Positions 7,925-16,913 of a stretch of 64,000 bases of DNA are shown piece after piece. Origin of the DNA: Sandaracinaceae bacterium (lineage in GTDB: Bacteria; Myxococcota_A; Polyangia; Polyangiales; Houyiibacteriaceae); NCBI GenBank assembly GCA_020633055.1, contig JACKEJ010000008.1, positions 124,001 through 188,000 of the forward strand, written 5' to 3'. Numbering within the stretch: position 1 is the first letter of the stretch; each line of letters starts with the position of its first letter. A program made the position numbers and the translations under genes. A model generated the notes under the pieces. The model saw only the letters and a list, made by a program, of their open reading frames with translations, had not been told where the DNA came from and ran no database searches.

Positions 7925-9519
7925 CACTCGTCTCCCTTCGGCTTGCTCGCGCCGTCGCGACGAGTCTGGAAGGCATCACGTTCTCGGCCGAACCGCGGGT
8001 GTTGATCGAGACGCGCGAGAGCACCGCGGTCCTCGGCGCTCGCCTCCATCTCGAACGCCCGCTGAAGCAGCTTCGCCACCCGTGGCACGTCGAGGACGTC
8101 GAACGAGAGTGCGTGCGCGCACGCGGCGTCGACGCGCTCACGGCCATAGCGGTCGCAGAGACGGAGGAGCTGGTAGCCCTGTCGCATGCGGGTCCACGGG
8201 AGCGGACCATCGATCAGCCGCGACATGTACTCGCCGACGTGCTCGCCCTTGACGCGACTCTGTTCGAGGAGGTTGTCGAGGCTGCGCGTGGCGTATCCAT
8301 CCTTGCCGATTGGGTAGTCGTTGGGGTCCGTCGAACGATGACCAGGGCGTTGCCGCGCGTGCGTCTTGATCAGCTCGCCACCGAGGTAGAGCCGCACCAA
8401 CTGACGGTCCTCCCGCACACGCAAGGTCCGGCCGATGTACTTGCTCGGCACTGAGTACAGCGCCTTCGAGATCTGCACGTGATGGTCCGGATGCACCTTC
8501 GCTTCGGTCCAGCGAGGAACGTCGAAGGTCGTCGTCGGCGCCGGCTTCAGCTTGGGCTTCTCCTCCTGCTCGAAGTGCTCTCTCACGATCCGCCTCGTCG
8601 TCCCGTGCTCACGCTCGGCGACGTCGCGACACCACTGCAGCGCGCTGCGACGCGTGTCCTCGAGGCCCTTGAACTGCTCCCCGTCGAACCAGCTCTCTCG
8701 GACGAACGGGACCTGATTCTCGACGCGCGGCTTGTCCTTCGGGTGCCGCACGCGCGCGGGGTCCGCGAAGAACCCGCGGGCCTGCGCATACTCCAAGAAC
8801 GTGTCGTTGAATCTCGGAGCAGTGGCGTGCGGCTCGATCACCATCGTCTTCGGGTTGTCGATGACCACGCGCGCGACGACGCCACCGAAGAACTTCCACG
8901 CCTCGTCGAGACCCTCGCAGATCGCGGCTGTCGTCTGCTCGAACGTCGGCCAGACGAACTGCATCCGGCTGCACGTCAACGTCACCACCAGGCACCAGAG
9001 CGCGCGCGGCTTCCCGGTGTCGTGGTCGAAGATCGTCCCCATCTTGCCGAAGTCCACCTGCGCCTCTTCGCCTGGCGGTGGGTCGTCGACGCGGACGGTC
9101 GGCTTCCGCTCCCGCCAGCCGAGCTCGTCGTGGGCCCAACGGCACAGCGTCGCATAGGTCACGTCGACCCCGTGACGCGCGAGCAGCGTGTGCACCTTCG
9201 TCAGTCTCAGCGCGCGCTGCCCCGGCTTCTCCGGGAACAGCCACCCATGGATGCGCTCTCGGTGGGCATCGAGCACGCGACGTGGCTCGCTCGGCGCTGG
9301 TGCTGGTCGACCCTGCACCTCCTGCACCATCTGCTGCACCCGCGCATCGTCGGTCCCCTCCGCGCGCGTCGATGCGTCCACGTACCGTCGCACCGTCTTG
9401 CGGTCCAGCCCCGTCTCGCGGGCGATCTGCCGCAGCCCATGCCCCGCTTCGAAACGGCGCAGCACCTCTTTCACTTCGATCATCTTCAGCTCCCGATAGG
9501 CCATCTGGAGTCGTCGCAC
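7924..9519 (-). CDS. istA: IS21 transposase IstA
   Basis: A 531-residue IS21 transposase. The N-terminal helix-turn-helix reads VLRRFEAGHGLRQIARETGL then DRKTVRRYV. The DDE core has Asp in EEAQVDFGKMG, Asp in VVIDNPKTM and Glu in KPRVENQVPFV. An alternative ATG at 9504 (MAYRELKMIEVKEV) sits immediately before the helix-turn-helix and may be the real start. The stop is coupled to istB. All key residues are present, so the element looks functional. Confidence 0.93.
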   Translation of the reverse strand: MRRLQMAYRELKMIEVKEVLRRFEAGHGLRQIARETGLDRKTVRRYVDASTRAEGTDDARVQQMVQEVQGRPAPAPSEPRRVLDAHRERIHGWLFPEKPGQRALRLTKVHTLLARHGVDVTYATLCRWAHDELGWRERKPTVRVDDPPPGEEAQVDFGKMGTIFDHDTGKPRALWCLVVTLTCSRMQFVWPTFEQTTAAICEGLDEAWKFFGGVVARVVIDNPKTMVIEPHATAPRFNDTFLEYAQARGFFADPARVRHPKDKPRVENQVPFVRESWFDGEQFKGLEDTRRSALQWCRDVAEREHGTTRRIVREHFEQEEKPKLKPAPTTTFDVPRWTEAKVHPDHHVQISKALYSVPSKYIGRTLRVREDRQLVRLYLGGELIKTHARQRPGHRSTDPNDYPIGKDGYATRSLDNLLEQSRVKGEHVGEYMSRLIDGPLPWTRMRQGYQLLRLCDRYGRERVDAACAHALSFDVLDVPRVAKLLQRAFEMEASAEDRGALARLDQHPRFGRERDAFQTRRDGASKPKGDE

Positions 9520-9575
9520 GCCCGCTCGCGCGCGACCCAGGGGCCGGGCTCGGTCACCGAACCGAAGGAGCCCTC

Positions 9576-9724
9576 AGGTGGTCCCTTCAGGCTGCAAATC
9601 GGGTGGTCCCATGCTCCTGCAAAACACAGGCGCATCCCCCTCGGGTGGTCCCATGAGGCTGCAAATCAGGTGGTCCCATGGGGCTGCAAATCCAGCCCCG
9701 GGGGTGGTCCCATGAGGGTGCAAA
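9576..9724 (+). repeat. IS21 multiple terminal repeats
   Basis: Five copies of a 22-bp motif beginning GGTGGTCCC and ending GCTGCAAA occur at about 9578, 9602, 9644, 9669 and 9703, upstream of istA. The opposite end at 6970-7011 has one clear inverted copy and one partial copy. IS21 ends normally carry several transposase-binding repeats; the strong asymmetry is noteworthy. Confidence 0.75.
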
Positions 9725-10038
9725 CCGGCAAACCGCGCGACCTGCTCGGGTGGCACCAGCTCGCGGTACGAGCCCTTGTGTCCCTTCTGGCCGCCGCGCT
9801 TCTTGCCCTTCGCGTTCTTGCGCAGCTTGCCCCCGCCCGGCGTATCCCCCGACGGCGGCTTGTTCGAGTTCTTCGAGTTCCGGCTCAGCTCCTCCGTCAA
9901 GCGGAGGACCAGCCCCTCGAGAGTCTCGACCTTCGTGACGAGCGCCGCGTTGAGCTTCGCGAGCTCCTTGTTCGACGCCTCGAAGAGCGCTAGCCGCGCG
10001 TGGAGGTCATCGATCTCGGAGGGCCCTGACACGCACAA
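9725..10038 (-). pseudogene. IS66-family transposase TnpC, N-terminal fragment
   Basis: About 104 codons of an IS66 TnpC protein: a coiled-coil leader (LFEASNKELAKLNAALVTKV) followed by LSRNSKNSNKPPSGDTPG and KKRGGQKGHKGSYRELVPPE, the signature before the IS66 zinc-binding domain. It runs into the IS21 terminal repeat after QVARFAG and the DDE part is missing. The rest of the IS66 is not found on the other side of the IS21. Confidence 0.85.
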
Positions 10039-10119
10039 CGTAGATCACGATCCCGATCCGCTGTCGATCGCGAATTCAGAACGCCCCAGAATGATCGAGC
10101 TTTCAGGGGGCGTGAACGG

Positions 10120-10356
10120 TTACATGATCGGCGGGTACCACGGATCCGAACTGAATCGGTTCCTTTCTGCGGCGACCACGTCGTCCCTGAAGGCTTTGGG
10201 GGTCAGTCCCCACGCAGCGTTGGACTGTCCGCGGAAGCGGAACCGCGATGGGTGGTCGATAGCGGCCTGGCCGCTCCATCCCTTCCATGGGAGCAGCGCG
10301 TCCAGAAACTCTTCGGCGGTCGGGCAGTCGATCCGTTCGATCGTGGGGTTGTGCAC
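10120..10356 (-). pseudogene. FRG-domain protein, N-terminal fragment
   Basis: A 78-codon frame contains the FRG-domain core FRFRGQSNAAWGLTPKAFRD, named for the Phe-Arg-Gly at its centre, preceded by an N-terminal helix (CPTAEEFLDALLPW). FRG-domain proteins are usually 200-300 residues and often lie in accessory or defence-like regions; their function is not established. The frame ends about 80 bp before the IS66 fragment, so the gene was probably cut by the transposon. Confidence 0.6.
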
Positions 10357-10534
10357 GCCCTACGACAGCACGCTCCCAAGCGCTTGCGCAACCTTGCGGT
10401 GCTGGGTTGCACGAGTTCGTGACGGGGCCAAGTGGTCACAACCACACGCTAAGCGCACGACTGGCCCTCTGCGTCAGCTGCGCCACGCGCCGTCGTTTGG
10501 TGCACGACAATTTCGGTTGGTACACGAGCGCTGC

Positions 10535-11347
10535 TTAGGCTCTCGAACTGGGGCACCAAATCGCTGCTGCCTCGTCTCCCAGCGGCCGCGCACCACCCTC
10601 CATGTACCGAACCCCGACCCAGGCACAAACGAGCGCATCGAGAACATCCTCGTATCGTTTGAGCGAGTTGAGCGAGGGGACGTCATCCGCTGCCGGCAGG
10701 GGCACACCGATTGGCCCTAGGGCTTGGTGAAGCGCCTCGTGGATTCGGGCGAACTCGTGGAGGAGGTACGCGATTCGCTGCCGCAGCGGTTCACGAGGCC
10801 AGTAGCGGGTCGACTTCGACACCTTGTACTGCACCCGGTAGCTGCACTCCAGCAGCGCCAACAGAGCTGGATGGGGATAGACCTCAAGCAAACGCCGAGG
10901 GGTCGAGACCTGGGTGTCTGCACCTGCGACGCGATAGCCAGCGTTGCGGAACGCGGCCGAGAGCGACTCACCCAGTTTGCCGGGCCTCGCAACGCTCGGT
11001 GAATGAGCCGCACACCCTCGGCTCCCAAACTCCCGAGAGATCGCATTGTCCGCTTCACGCCGACCCGTGAACGCGTTGAGCGACACCGGCATGTCGATCG
11101 TGACGAGGTCCACTTCGACACCTGCGAGCTTGGCAGAAGCTGCCAACAGTTTCGGAACGTTGGCGTCGCATCCAGTGAACCTTTCGGCAGCCCACTGAAT
11201 CGGAGTCCCCTCCGCGAGTCCCAAGAAAGAGTTGTAGCTGGGAGCAGCGGCGACGACTCGCCAGCGCGCCGCGTCGCGGGTCACCAGCGCAACGCCACTC
11301 GGTTCCGTAGCGGTCCATGCAGCATCGAGCGCAAGGATGGTGGTCAC
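10535..11347 (-). CDS. DUF429 domain protein (predicted RNase H-fold nuclease)
   Basis: A 270-residue DUF429 protein. The N-terminal LALDAAWTATEPSGVAL, the central VTIDMPVSLNAFTGRREADN and the C-terminal YEDVLDALVCAWVGVRYMEG supply conserved acidic residues in RNase H-like positions; LLEVYPHPALLALL is another family signature. Members are predicted nucleases without a known substrate. The gene seems intact although neighbours on both sides are broken by transposons. A small zinc-ribbon gene lies 67 bp upstream on the same strand. Confidence 0.85.
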   Translation of the reverse strand: MTTILALDAAWTATEPSGVALVTRDAARWRVVAAAPSYNSFLGLAEGTPIQWAAERFTGCDANVPKLLAASAKLAGVEVDLVTIDMPVSLNAFTGRREADNAISREFGSRGCAAHSPSVARPGKLGESLSAAFRNAGYRVAGADTQVSTPRRLLEVYPHPALLALLECSYRVQYKVSKSTRYWPREPLRQRIAYLLHEFARIHEALHQALGPIGVPLPAADDVPSLNSLKRYEDVLDALVCAWVGVRYMEGGARPLGDEAAAIWCPSSRA

Positions 11348-11414
11348 GGACGCACCCGCAACCGCAACACGCTCGGGGGTGTCCCTACTCCCGCTGCGTG
11401 CGTTGCACCGAACT

Positions 11415-11597
11415 CTACTTGTGGCGACGCTCGCACTCGGAGGTGCACCAGTACGCGAAGGTTTGCACCGTGCCCCCGGTCATGTACCAGGGCGCGACAG
11501 GTCCTGAGACCCTGCTGCCGTCGACCTTCCCTGCTTGGTAGTAAGCCTTCCCACAACCCTCGCAGACAATAGGGCGGCTCTTTTGGTCATAGAGCAT
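11415..11597 (-). CDS. Small zinc-ribbon protein, unknown function
   Basis: A 60-residue frame with CEGCGKAYYQ near the N-terminus and YWCTSECERRHK at the C-terminus, making a four-Cys zinc site with a GNAPWYMTGG-like middle (actual: VAPWYMTGGTVQTFAY). The compact spacing and clean Cys pairs support a real protein. It would be co-transcribed with the downstream DUF429 gene. No family recognised. Confidence 0.5.
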   Translation of the reverse strand: MLYDQKSRPIVCEGCGKAYYQAGKVDGSRVSGPVAPWYMTGGTVQTFAYWCTSECERRHK

Positions 11598-11652
11598 GTG
11601 CGAACTCTACATGCGGCCGCGGTGTGTGTCAAACGAGTTGTCGCCTGAATCT

Positions 11653-12891
11653 TCAAGCGGCGTTGCCCACCGTGGGTGAGACGGTGATCGCGGGCCGGTC
11701 GGGGTTGAGGTGGACGACTTCGGGCCGGTCCCACGGCCGGATGTTGCGGGTCCAGCGCTCTGGGTGCTTGGCGTGGGCCTGCTCGTAGACGAGGCGGCGG
11801 TGAGCGAGGATGGGGAGGTCGGCGCCCACGTGACGGGCCTGCGGGGTGACGAAGCCGATGGCGGAGTGCAGGTGCTCGTGGTTGTACCAGCGCACGAAGG
11901 CTTCGATGGCGGCGACGGCTTCCTCCAAGGACTGGAAGCGGCTGGTGGGGTGGTCTGGTCGGTACTTCAGAGTGCGGAAGAGCGCCTCGATGAAGGGGTT
12001 GTCATCGCTCACCCGGGGCCGGCTGAAGGACGACACGATGCCGAGGGAGGTCATCATCGCGAGCATGGTCGCGCCCTTCATGGGCGAGCCGTTGTCCGAG
12101 TGCAGGACGATGCCCTTGCTCCTCACGCCGAGCTGGTCGCAGGTGGCGTGCAGGAGCTGTGCAGCGAAGCTGTCCGACTCCTCGTCGTTGACGCCCCAGC
12201 CCACGATCTTCCGGCTCCACACGTCGAGGAAGACGTAGAGGTAGAAGAAGGTGCCGCGGACCGCAGCGGGCAGGTAGGTGATGTCCCAGCAGAGCAACTG
12301 GTTCGGGCCGGTGGCAGCGCGTGCCTTCGGGCGCGTGTTCGTGCGTGCCTTCACGGGGCCGCGGTGGGTCATCAGCCCCAGCTGTTTGAGCACCCGGTAG
12401 AAGGTGGACTCCGAGCCCACGTAGTCGCCCTGGTCGGCCAGGCGCGGCACGATCTGTCGCGGCGAGAGGTCGCGCATGGCTTCGCTGGTCGCGACCTCCA
12501 CGACCTTCGCGCGCTCCGCCTCGCTCAGCTTGTTCGCGGGCGGCGTGTGCGACCCCTTTCGGCGGTCGTCGCCACCATCAGGGCCTTGCTTACGCCAGCG
12601 CTGGAGCGTCCGCGCGGGCAGCTCGATGACCTCGCAGGCCTTGTGGTGACGCGCTCCGGAGCGGACGGCTTCGTCGACGAGGGAGAGGATCACTTGCCGC
12701 TCCTCCCCGGCGTGTCGTCGTCCTCGTCCCCCCAGAGCGCGTGGACTTTTTTTGCGAGCACCAGCAGCGCCGCCGTCTCCGCCAGCGCCTTCTCCTTGCG
12801 GTTGAGTTCGCGCTCGAGCTCGCGGATGCGCTTCTGCTCCTTCGTGCGTGCACGGCTGCCCCCGAGGGCAGCCAGCGCCTGCTCCCGCCAC
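11653..12891 (-). CDS. IS3-family OrfB transposase (DDE), made by -1 frameshift from OrfA
   Basis: The integrase-like catalytic protein of the element. DDE residues are Asp in LLCWDITYLP, Asp in IVLHSDNGSP and Glu in NPFIEALFRTLKY; a helix-turn-helix (ACEVIELPARTLQRWRKQG) precedes them. The sequence upstream of about 12753 in this frame is Arg/Gly-rich and not protein-like, so translation probably enters by slippage from OrfA instead of an own start, giving an OrfAB fusion of about 530 residues. The catalytic residues are intact. Confidence 0.9.
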   Translation of the reverse strand: MAGAGAGCPRGQPCTHEGAEAHPRARARTQPQGEGAGGDGGAAGARKKSPRALGGRGRRHAGEERQVILSLVDEAVRSGARHHKACEVIELPARTLQRWRKQGPDGGDDRRKGSHTPPANKLSEAERAKVVEVATSEAMRDLSPRQIVPRLADQGDYVGSESTFYRVLKQLGLMTHRGPVKARTNTRPKARAATGPNQLLCWDITYLPAAVRGTFFYLYVFLDVWSRKIVGWGVNDEESDSFAAQLLHATCDQLGVRSKGIVLHSDNGSPMKGATMLAMMTSLGIVSSFSRPRVSDDNPFIEALFRTLKYRPDHPTSRFQSLEEAVAAIEAFVRWYNHEHLHSAIGFVTPQARHVGADLPILAHRRLVYEQAHAKHPERWTRNIRPWDRPEVVHLNPDRPAITVSPTVGNAA

Positions 12892-13208
12892 TCGGTCACG
12901 GTGGCTTCGTGCAGACCCTCCCGGCGCAGATACACGCCGAGCTCCGAGCCCGTCAGCCCCGCAGTCTCTCGCACCACCCGGAGCCGTTCGTCCGGAGCCC
13001 AGTCTTCTGGGCGGCGGCCCTCCCGAGGGGGCGGCTTCTTGTCTGTGTCGTTTGCCACGAGTGCCACGCTAGCCGCTTCTCGCAACCACCGCGAGAGGGT
13101 CGCCTGCGACACCCCACTGGTCTCTGCCAGCGCCGTCGCGGACGGCCCGCCTGGAAGCATCAGCTTCCGGATCATGCTCTGTTTGAACTCGCTCGAATAT
13201 CGACCCAT
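12690..13208 (-). CDS. IS3-family OrfA (DNA-binding)
   Basis: A 172-residue OrfA with two helix-turn-helix segments (ATALAETSGVSQATLSRWLR near residue 25, and ELGVYLRREGLHEATVTEW) and a C-terminal leucine-rich coiled coil (RIRELERELNRKEKALAETA). In IS3 elements OrfA binds the ends and the coiled coil mediates assembly. Two stacked helix-turn-helix units make it longer than the usual about 100 residues. Confidence 0.9.
   Translation of the reverse strand: MGRYSSEFKQSMIRKLMLPGGPSATALAETSGVSQATLSRWLREAASVALVANDTDKKPPPREGRRPEDWAPDERLRVVRETAGLTGSELGVYLRREGLHEATVTEWREQALAALGGSRARTKEQKRIRELERELNRKEKALAETAALLVLAKKVHALWGDEDDDTPGRSGK
12747..12753 (-). promoter_or_regulatory. Programmed -1 frameshift site (A7)
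   Basis: On the minus strand the OrfA frame reads GCA AAA AAA GTC; slipping back one base gives AAA AAA AGT, which is exactly the OrfB frame (KKSPRAL). A run of seven A in a GC-rich gene is the standard IS3 slippery sequence. Confidence 0.8.
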
Positions 13209-13301
13209 CGGGTCCTTGCCTGCCTCGCCCCCGAGGTGGTGTGGTGGGGTTCTGGAACCGGGCTATGCGCCCGGTGGAGGCGACAACTCACGCTGACACA
13301 G

Positions 13302-13406
13302 GGGGTTTGTCCTACGTGCGTTCGAAAGCTGTATCCCGACCGCGCCGACGAGATCTTTCGGGGTCTCGAAGAGAAGACGCGCTCCGGAGACAGCGCGAAG
13401 TCCTAA
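13302..13406 (+). pseudogene. C-terminal tail of a PAS/response-regulator-type sensor protein
   Basis: The frame reads GVCPTCVRKLYPDRADEIFR and ends at TAA. The motif G-x-CPxCxxKLYP is the typical last element of PAS-domain or response-regulator proteins that end ...FSHGICPDCLKKLYPEL. Everything upstream has been replaced by the IS3 element whose end is at 13300. Short but specific. Confidence 0.5.
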
Positions 13407-13537
13407 GTGGTCGCATCCACGACGTTGCAAGACCATCGATCCCTTCCGGCAGGCCCATAGATGGGATGAAGCGCCGCCGTCCCTCTCCGGCGGCATACTG
13501 AAGGCTGCGACGCGGAGCCGCGAAAGGAGACGCTACG

Positions 13538-13570
13538 ATGGACCACATAGGCATCGACGTTCACAAGGCT
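13538..13570 (+). pseudogene. 5' fragment of IS110 transposase copy 2
   Basis: Eleven codons (GIDVHK motif with catalytic Asp7) before the inserted element; a stop follows four codons into it. Separated from the remaining gene at 15892. Confidence 0.85.
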
Positions 13571-15891
13571 CTGAAGTCTTGACACCCCCCGGTTGACCGG
13601 CTGATTCGTCGAGGAAACGCGGCGTCAAAATTCGACACCATCGTGGCATTAATTCCGCTGCGGTACGTTGGTAGGGGATGCCGACGTCATCGAGCCAGAC
13701 CGCTTTATTCGAGAGAGTGGATCCGACCACGGTGACGAGCCTGTTCAGCGGGGGTCAGGTGCGGATCCTGGTGCACGGCCACGTGGTCTACGAATACCAG
13801 GAGGACGACCTGACCCACCGAGATCTGGCCGTCATAGGGCTCCGGAGGATCGGCCTTCGAGGCAAGCGCATTGCGATGGTGTGCCGCGTGAGCGAGTCGG
13901 AGGTCACGCGAGTGCGTCGACGCTACGAGAAGGGCGGCACGGCCGGTCTGGTGCGCGCGCCAACGCGCGAAGGGCTTTCACCGCTGAGCGCGGAGGAGCG
14001 CTCGCGCGCCATCGCGATGCGAAGCGCCGGGGCATCACTGGACACCGTGGCGCGGACGATGCGGCTGTCCCTGCCGCGCGTCATCGCGACGCTCGACGCG
14101 GAGGGATTGGGGTCCGTGGGGCGCGGTCATCGCTTGCGCACCCACCTCCCGGCGCAGCTTCCTCTGACGTCGGTGGAGCCTGAGCCGAGCCCCGCGGACG
14201 AGCCTGCCGCCGAGCCCGAGACGCGTCCTGCGCGCGATGCGGAGGACGACGAAGAGCTGCGCCCCGGCATGCCGCTCGCGGCGGGGACCGAGCACCGCTC
14301 GCAGTACGCAGGCCTGGTGCTGCTGACGAGCACGCTGTGCGACTTGGGCATCGTCCCGGCGCTGAAAGTGGCCTCGGCCAAGCGCTCGGACAAGGCGGTG
14401 TACTCGGCGCCGACCATCGCGATGACCCTCTGCGCGGGCATCGCGGCGGGGTACCACTCGCTCGAGTCTCTGCACGAGCGCGATGCGTACGGGCTCGGGG
14501 TGGTGCTCGGCACCGAGCGATGCCCGAGCGTGCGGACGATGCATCGCGCGCTCACCCAGATGACGGCCACTTATGATCGCGTCGCGCTGCACGGCGAGCT
14601 CGCGCGCCACCTTGCCCGCCGCGCTCCGATGGACGTCCGCGTCTTCGGTGTCGACATCCACTTCAAGACGTACACAGGCAAGGAGCGCATCGACAAGGGC
14701 TGGAACAGCAAGCGCCGCCTCGCCGAGAAGGGCCTCGCCGACGTGGTGGTCACCGACGCGATGGGTCGTGCCTGGTTCCGCGAGCCGGTCCCCGCGGGCA
14801 GCCACCTCTCGGCCTGTCTCGGCCCGATGGCCGAGCAGCTGCGCGTGGCGCTTCCGGAGACGACCGTCGTACTCGTGTCCGACCGAGGTGGCTTCGACTT
14901 CGATGTGCTCGAGAAGCTGAACGCGACCGGCGTGAAGTACATCGCCTGGGTGCCGGCCTCCGTGAATCTCCCCGACCTCGCGACCATCGCGCCAGCGCAG
15001 GATGGCATCGGCGGTGCGGTCTTCGAGCACCCGCGCATGACGCACGCGAGCCGGCTCATCGTGCAGCGCGACGGCGACAAGCTGCTTCCGCTCTGCACGA
15101 ACGTCGACACGAGCATGGATGTCGTGGAGGTCGTCGAGACGCTCCGCGCGCTGCGCGGCATGCAGGAGAACTCCTTCAAGTCGGGACGGCAGCGTGCCGG
15201 CATCGACCAACTCTCCGACCGTGGCAAAGCAACGCGTGCCCCCGACGACCGCATCATCGACAACCCGGAGTACGTGCGCTTGAAGGAAGAGCTCGAGCAG
15301 CTCAACGAGACGGTCTCGGAGATCGAGTCATGCCCAGAGCGCTGCACCCAACGCGGCAAGTGGACGAGCGAGTACGTCGTCGCGCACCTTCGACAACAGA
15401 CCACACAGAAGCAGATCCGTGACGTCCCCGCTCGCGTCGAGCGATGCGCCGTCGAGCCCGACGCCCAGCGTGCTTGGCTCTGCACCACCAAGCGCGACCT
15501 CGTGGTGCCCATGCGCTACCTCGTCGACAACGCCGTGCGCGACCTCGTCGACCGCCTCGGGGACGCGCTCTCCTCGACCGACCGTGAGCACGATGCCTCG
15601 ACGCGCGCGCGAACCCTGATGGCCCTCCTGCAGGCCCCCGGGACGCTCCGCTTCGAGAAGCGCCACGTCGTCGTCACCATCGAGCTGCCGCTCCCGCCCG
15701 CGCCGCACGCGCGGATCGCACAGGCCCTCGAGGCCATGGATGAACTGCAACCGCGCTTCACGGATGGCGTGCGCACCGTCCGCTTCCGCCTCGCGCCCAG
15801 GGTCACGTGTGGCTCGATCCCCCTCGCCCCGAGCCCGTCGTGAAAATGCCATTCGGGCGGTCGACGAAGCCGGGGGGTGTCAAGACCTCAG
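13571..15891 (+). mobile_element. 2321-bp DDE-type insertion sequence nested in IS110 copy 2
   Basis: The ends are 22-bp inverted repeats with one mismatch: 13571-13592 starts CTGAAGTCTTGACACCCCCC and the complement of 15870-15891 starts CTGAGGTCTTGACACCCCCC. A 5-bp target duplication AGGCT flanks it (13566-13570 and 15892-15896), and removing the element plus one duplicate restores the IS110 frame exactly as in copies 1 and 3. Boundaries are therefore certain. I cannot assign the IS family from memory. Confidence 0.93.
13678..15843 (+). CDS. Large DDE transposase (721 residues) of the nested IS
   Basis: The only gene of the nested element. The N-terminal domain carries a helix-turn-helix (IGLRGKRIAMVCRVSESEVT then RVRRRYEKGG) and a second one (SAGASLDTVARTMRLSLPRV). 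An acidic Pro/Glu linker follows at about residues 160-190. The catalytic core has MDVRVFGVDIHFKTYTGK (first Asp) and TTVVLVSDRGGFDFDVLEKL (second Asp); the catalytic Glu is likely in the C-terminal third, which also has a helical region around EELEQLNETVSEIESCPERC. It is preceded by GGTAGGGG. The gene looks complete, so the element may be mobile. Confidence 0.85.
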   Translation: MPTSSSQTALFERVDPTTVTSLFSGGQVRILVHGHVVYEYQEDDLTHRDLAVIGLRRIGLRGKRIAMVCRVSESEVTRVRRRYEKGGTAGLVRAPTREGLSPLSAEERSRAIAMRSAGASLDTVARTMRLSLPRVIATLDAEGLGSVGRGHRLRTHLPAQLPLTSVEPEPSPADEPAAEPETRPARDAEDDEELRPGMPLAAGTEHRSQYAGLVLLTSTLCDLGIVPALKVASAKRSDKAVYSAPTIAMTLCAGIAAGYHSLESLHERDAYGLGVVLGTERCPSVRTMHRALTQMTATYDRVALHGELARHLARRAPMDVRVFGVDIHFKTYTGKERIDKGWNSKRRLAEKGLADVVVTDAMGRAWFREPVPAGSHLSACLGPMAEQLRVALPETTVVLVSDRGGFDFDVLEKLNATGVKYIAWVPASVNLPDLATIAPAQDGIGGAVFEHPRMTHASRLIVQRDGDKLLPLCTNVDTSMDVVEVVETLRALRGMQENSFKSGRQRAGIDQLSDRGKATRAPDDRIIDNPEYVRLKEELEQLNETVSEIESCPERCTQRGKWTSEYVVAHLRQQTTQKQIRDVPARVERCAVEPDAQRAWLCTTKRDLVVPMRYLVDNAVRDLVDRLGDALSSTDREHDASTRARTLMALLQAPGTLRFEKRHVVVTIELPLPPAPHARIAQALEAMDELQPRFTDGVRTVRFRLAPRVTCGSIPLAPSPS

Positions 15892-16913
15892 AGGCTAGCA
15901 CTCAGGTCTGCATCCAGGGAGCGGACGGTGAGCTGCAGGAGTTTCGGATCCCGACGACTCGTGACCGGCTCATCGAGACGTTCGGCGCGATGGCGCCCGG
16001 CAAGGTGCTGTTGGAGGCCTCGACGGAGAGCGAGTGGGTCGCGCGATGTCTCGAGCGGGTGGGCCACGAGGTGGTAGTCGCCGACCCGGGATTCGCGCCG
16101 ATGTACGCCACACGGAGCCGGAAGGTGAAGACCGACCGACGCGACGCACGGTGCCTCGCGGAGGCATGCCAGCTGGGCGCGTACCGGGCGGCCCATCGGA
16201 CGTCTGACGCGAGCCGTCACCTGCGCGACTTGGTGCTAGCGCGCAAGCTGCAAGTTCGCATGCGTAGCCAGACGATTGTCACGTTGCGGTCCATTCTGCG
16301 GCGAGAAGGGTTTCGGCTTCGGAGCGGTGGTGTCGCATCCTTTCGGACGCGGCTGGAGGAACTCGAATTACCCGCGGAGACCGCGGAGGTCATGGCGCCG
16401 CTGCTGGACCTCATCGACACGCTCACCGCTTCCATCAAGCAATCGGAACGCGGTGTCGCGGACCAGCTCGCGCTGCACCCCCGGGCAGCCCGACTCACGA
16501 CCGTGCCGGGCATCGGGCCGGTCACGGCCATCACCTTCCACGCCACGATGGACGACAGCAGCCGCTTTGCGTCTGCCCGTGCCGTCCGCGCGTACCTCGG
16601 CCTTGTCCCCTCCGAGCGCAGCAGCGGCGAGAAGCGGCAGCTTGGCCACATCACCAAACGCGGTCAGACCGAGCTCCGGAGCCTGCTCGTCGAGGCCGCC
16701 TGGCGCATCGTGCGCAGCACCAGTGACGACACACTCGCGATGCGCAACTGGGCGGCCGGCATCACCGCACGCAGAGGCCGCGCCATCGCGGTCGTGGCGG
16801 ACGCCCGCAAACTCGCGGGCGTCCTCTTCGTGATGTGGCGTGACGAGCACGACTTCGCGCCTCGGCGCACGAACACGCAGCCCCCAAGACCTTTGGCCGC
16901 TTCGGCGGCCTGA
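15892..16913 (+). pseudogene. IS110 transposase copy 2, 3' part (first 11 codons lost)
   Basis: Residues 12-349 of the transposase are intact and identical to copy 3. The reading frame runs without a stop back into the nested IS to an ATG at 15807, so a fused protein with 28 foreign N-terminal residues could be made. It would lack Asp7 of the DEDD site and should not be catalytic. It might still bind the guide RNA or partner protein; that is speculation. Confidence 0.9.

Larger units (their letters stand above)
6970..9724 (-). mobile_element. IS21-family insertion sequence (complete istAB)
   Basis: Bounded by inverted copies of a terminal motif: TTTGCACCCCCAAGGGACCA at 6970 and its inverse repeated at 9576-9724. 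Its left neighbour is an IS91 fragment and its right neighbour an IS66 fragment, so the two flanks do not come from one interrupted gene. No target duplication is apparent (GCCGC versus CGGCA). This suggests a deletion or recombination next to the element after insertion. Confidence 0.8.
11625..13300 (-). mobile_element. IS3-family insertion sequence (complete)
   Basis: Imperfect inverted ends of 22-23 bp face each other: 11625-11646 starts TGTGTCAAACGAGTTGTCGC and 13278-13300 is its near-complement (TGTGTCAGCGTGAGTTGTCG on the minus strand), beginning with the TG typical of IS3 termini. It holds overlapping orfA and orfB on the minus strand with a frameshift site. It has removed the upstream part of a plus-strand gene whose tail remains at 13302-13406. 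No certain target duplication. Confidence 0.85.
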
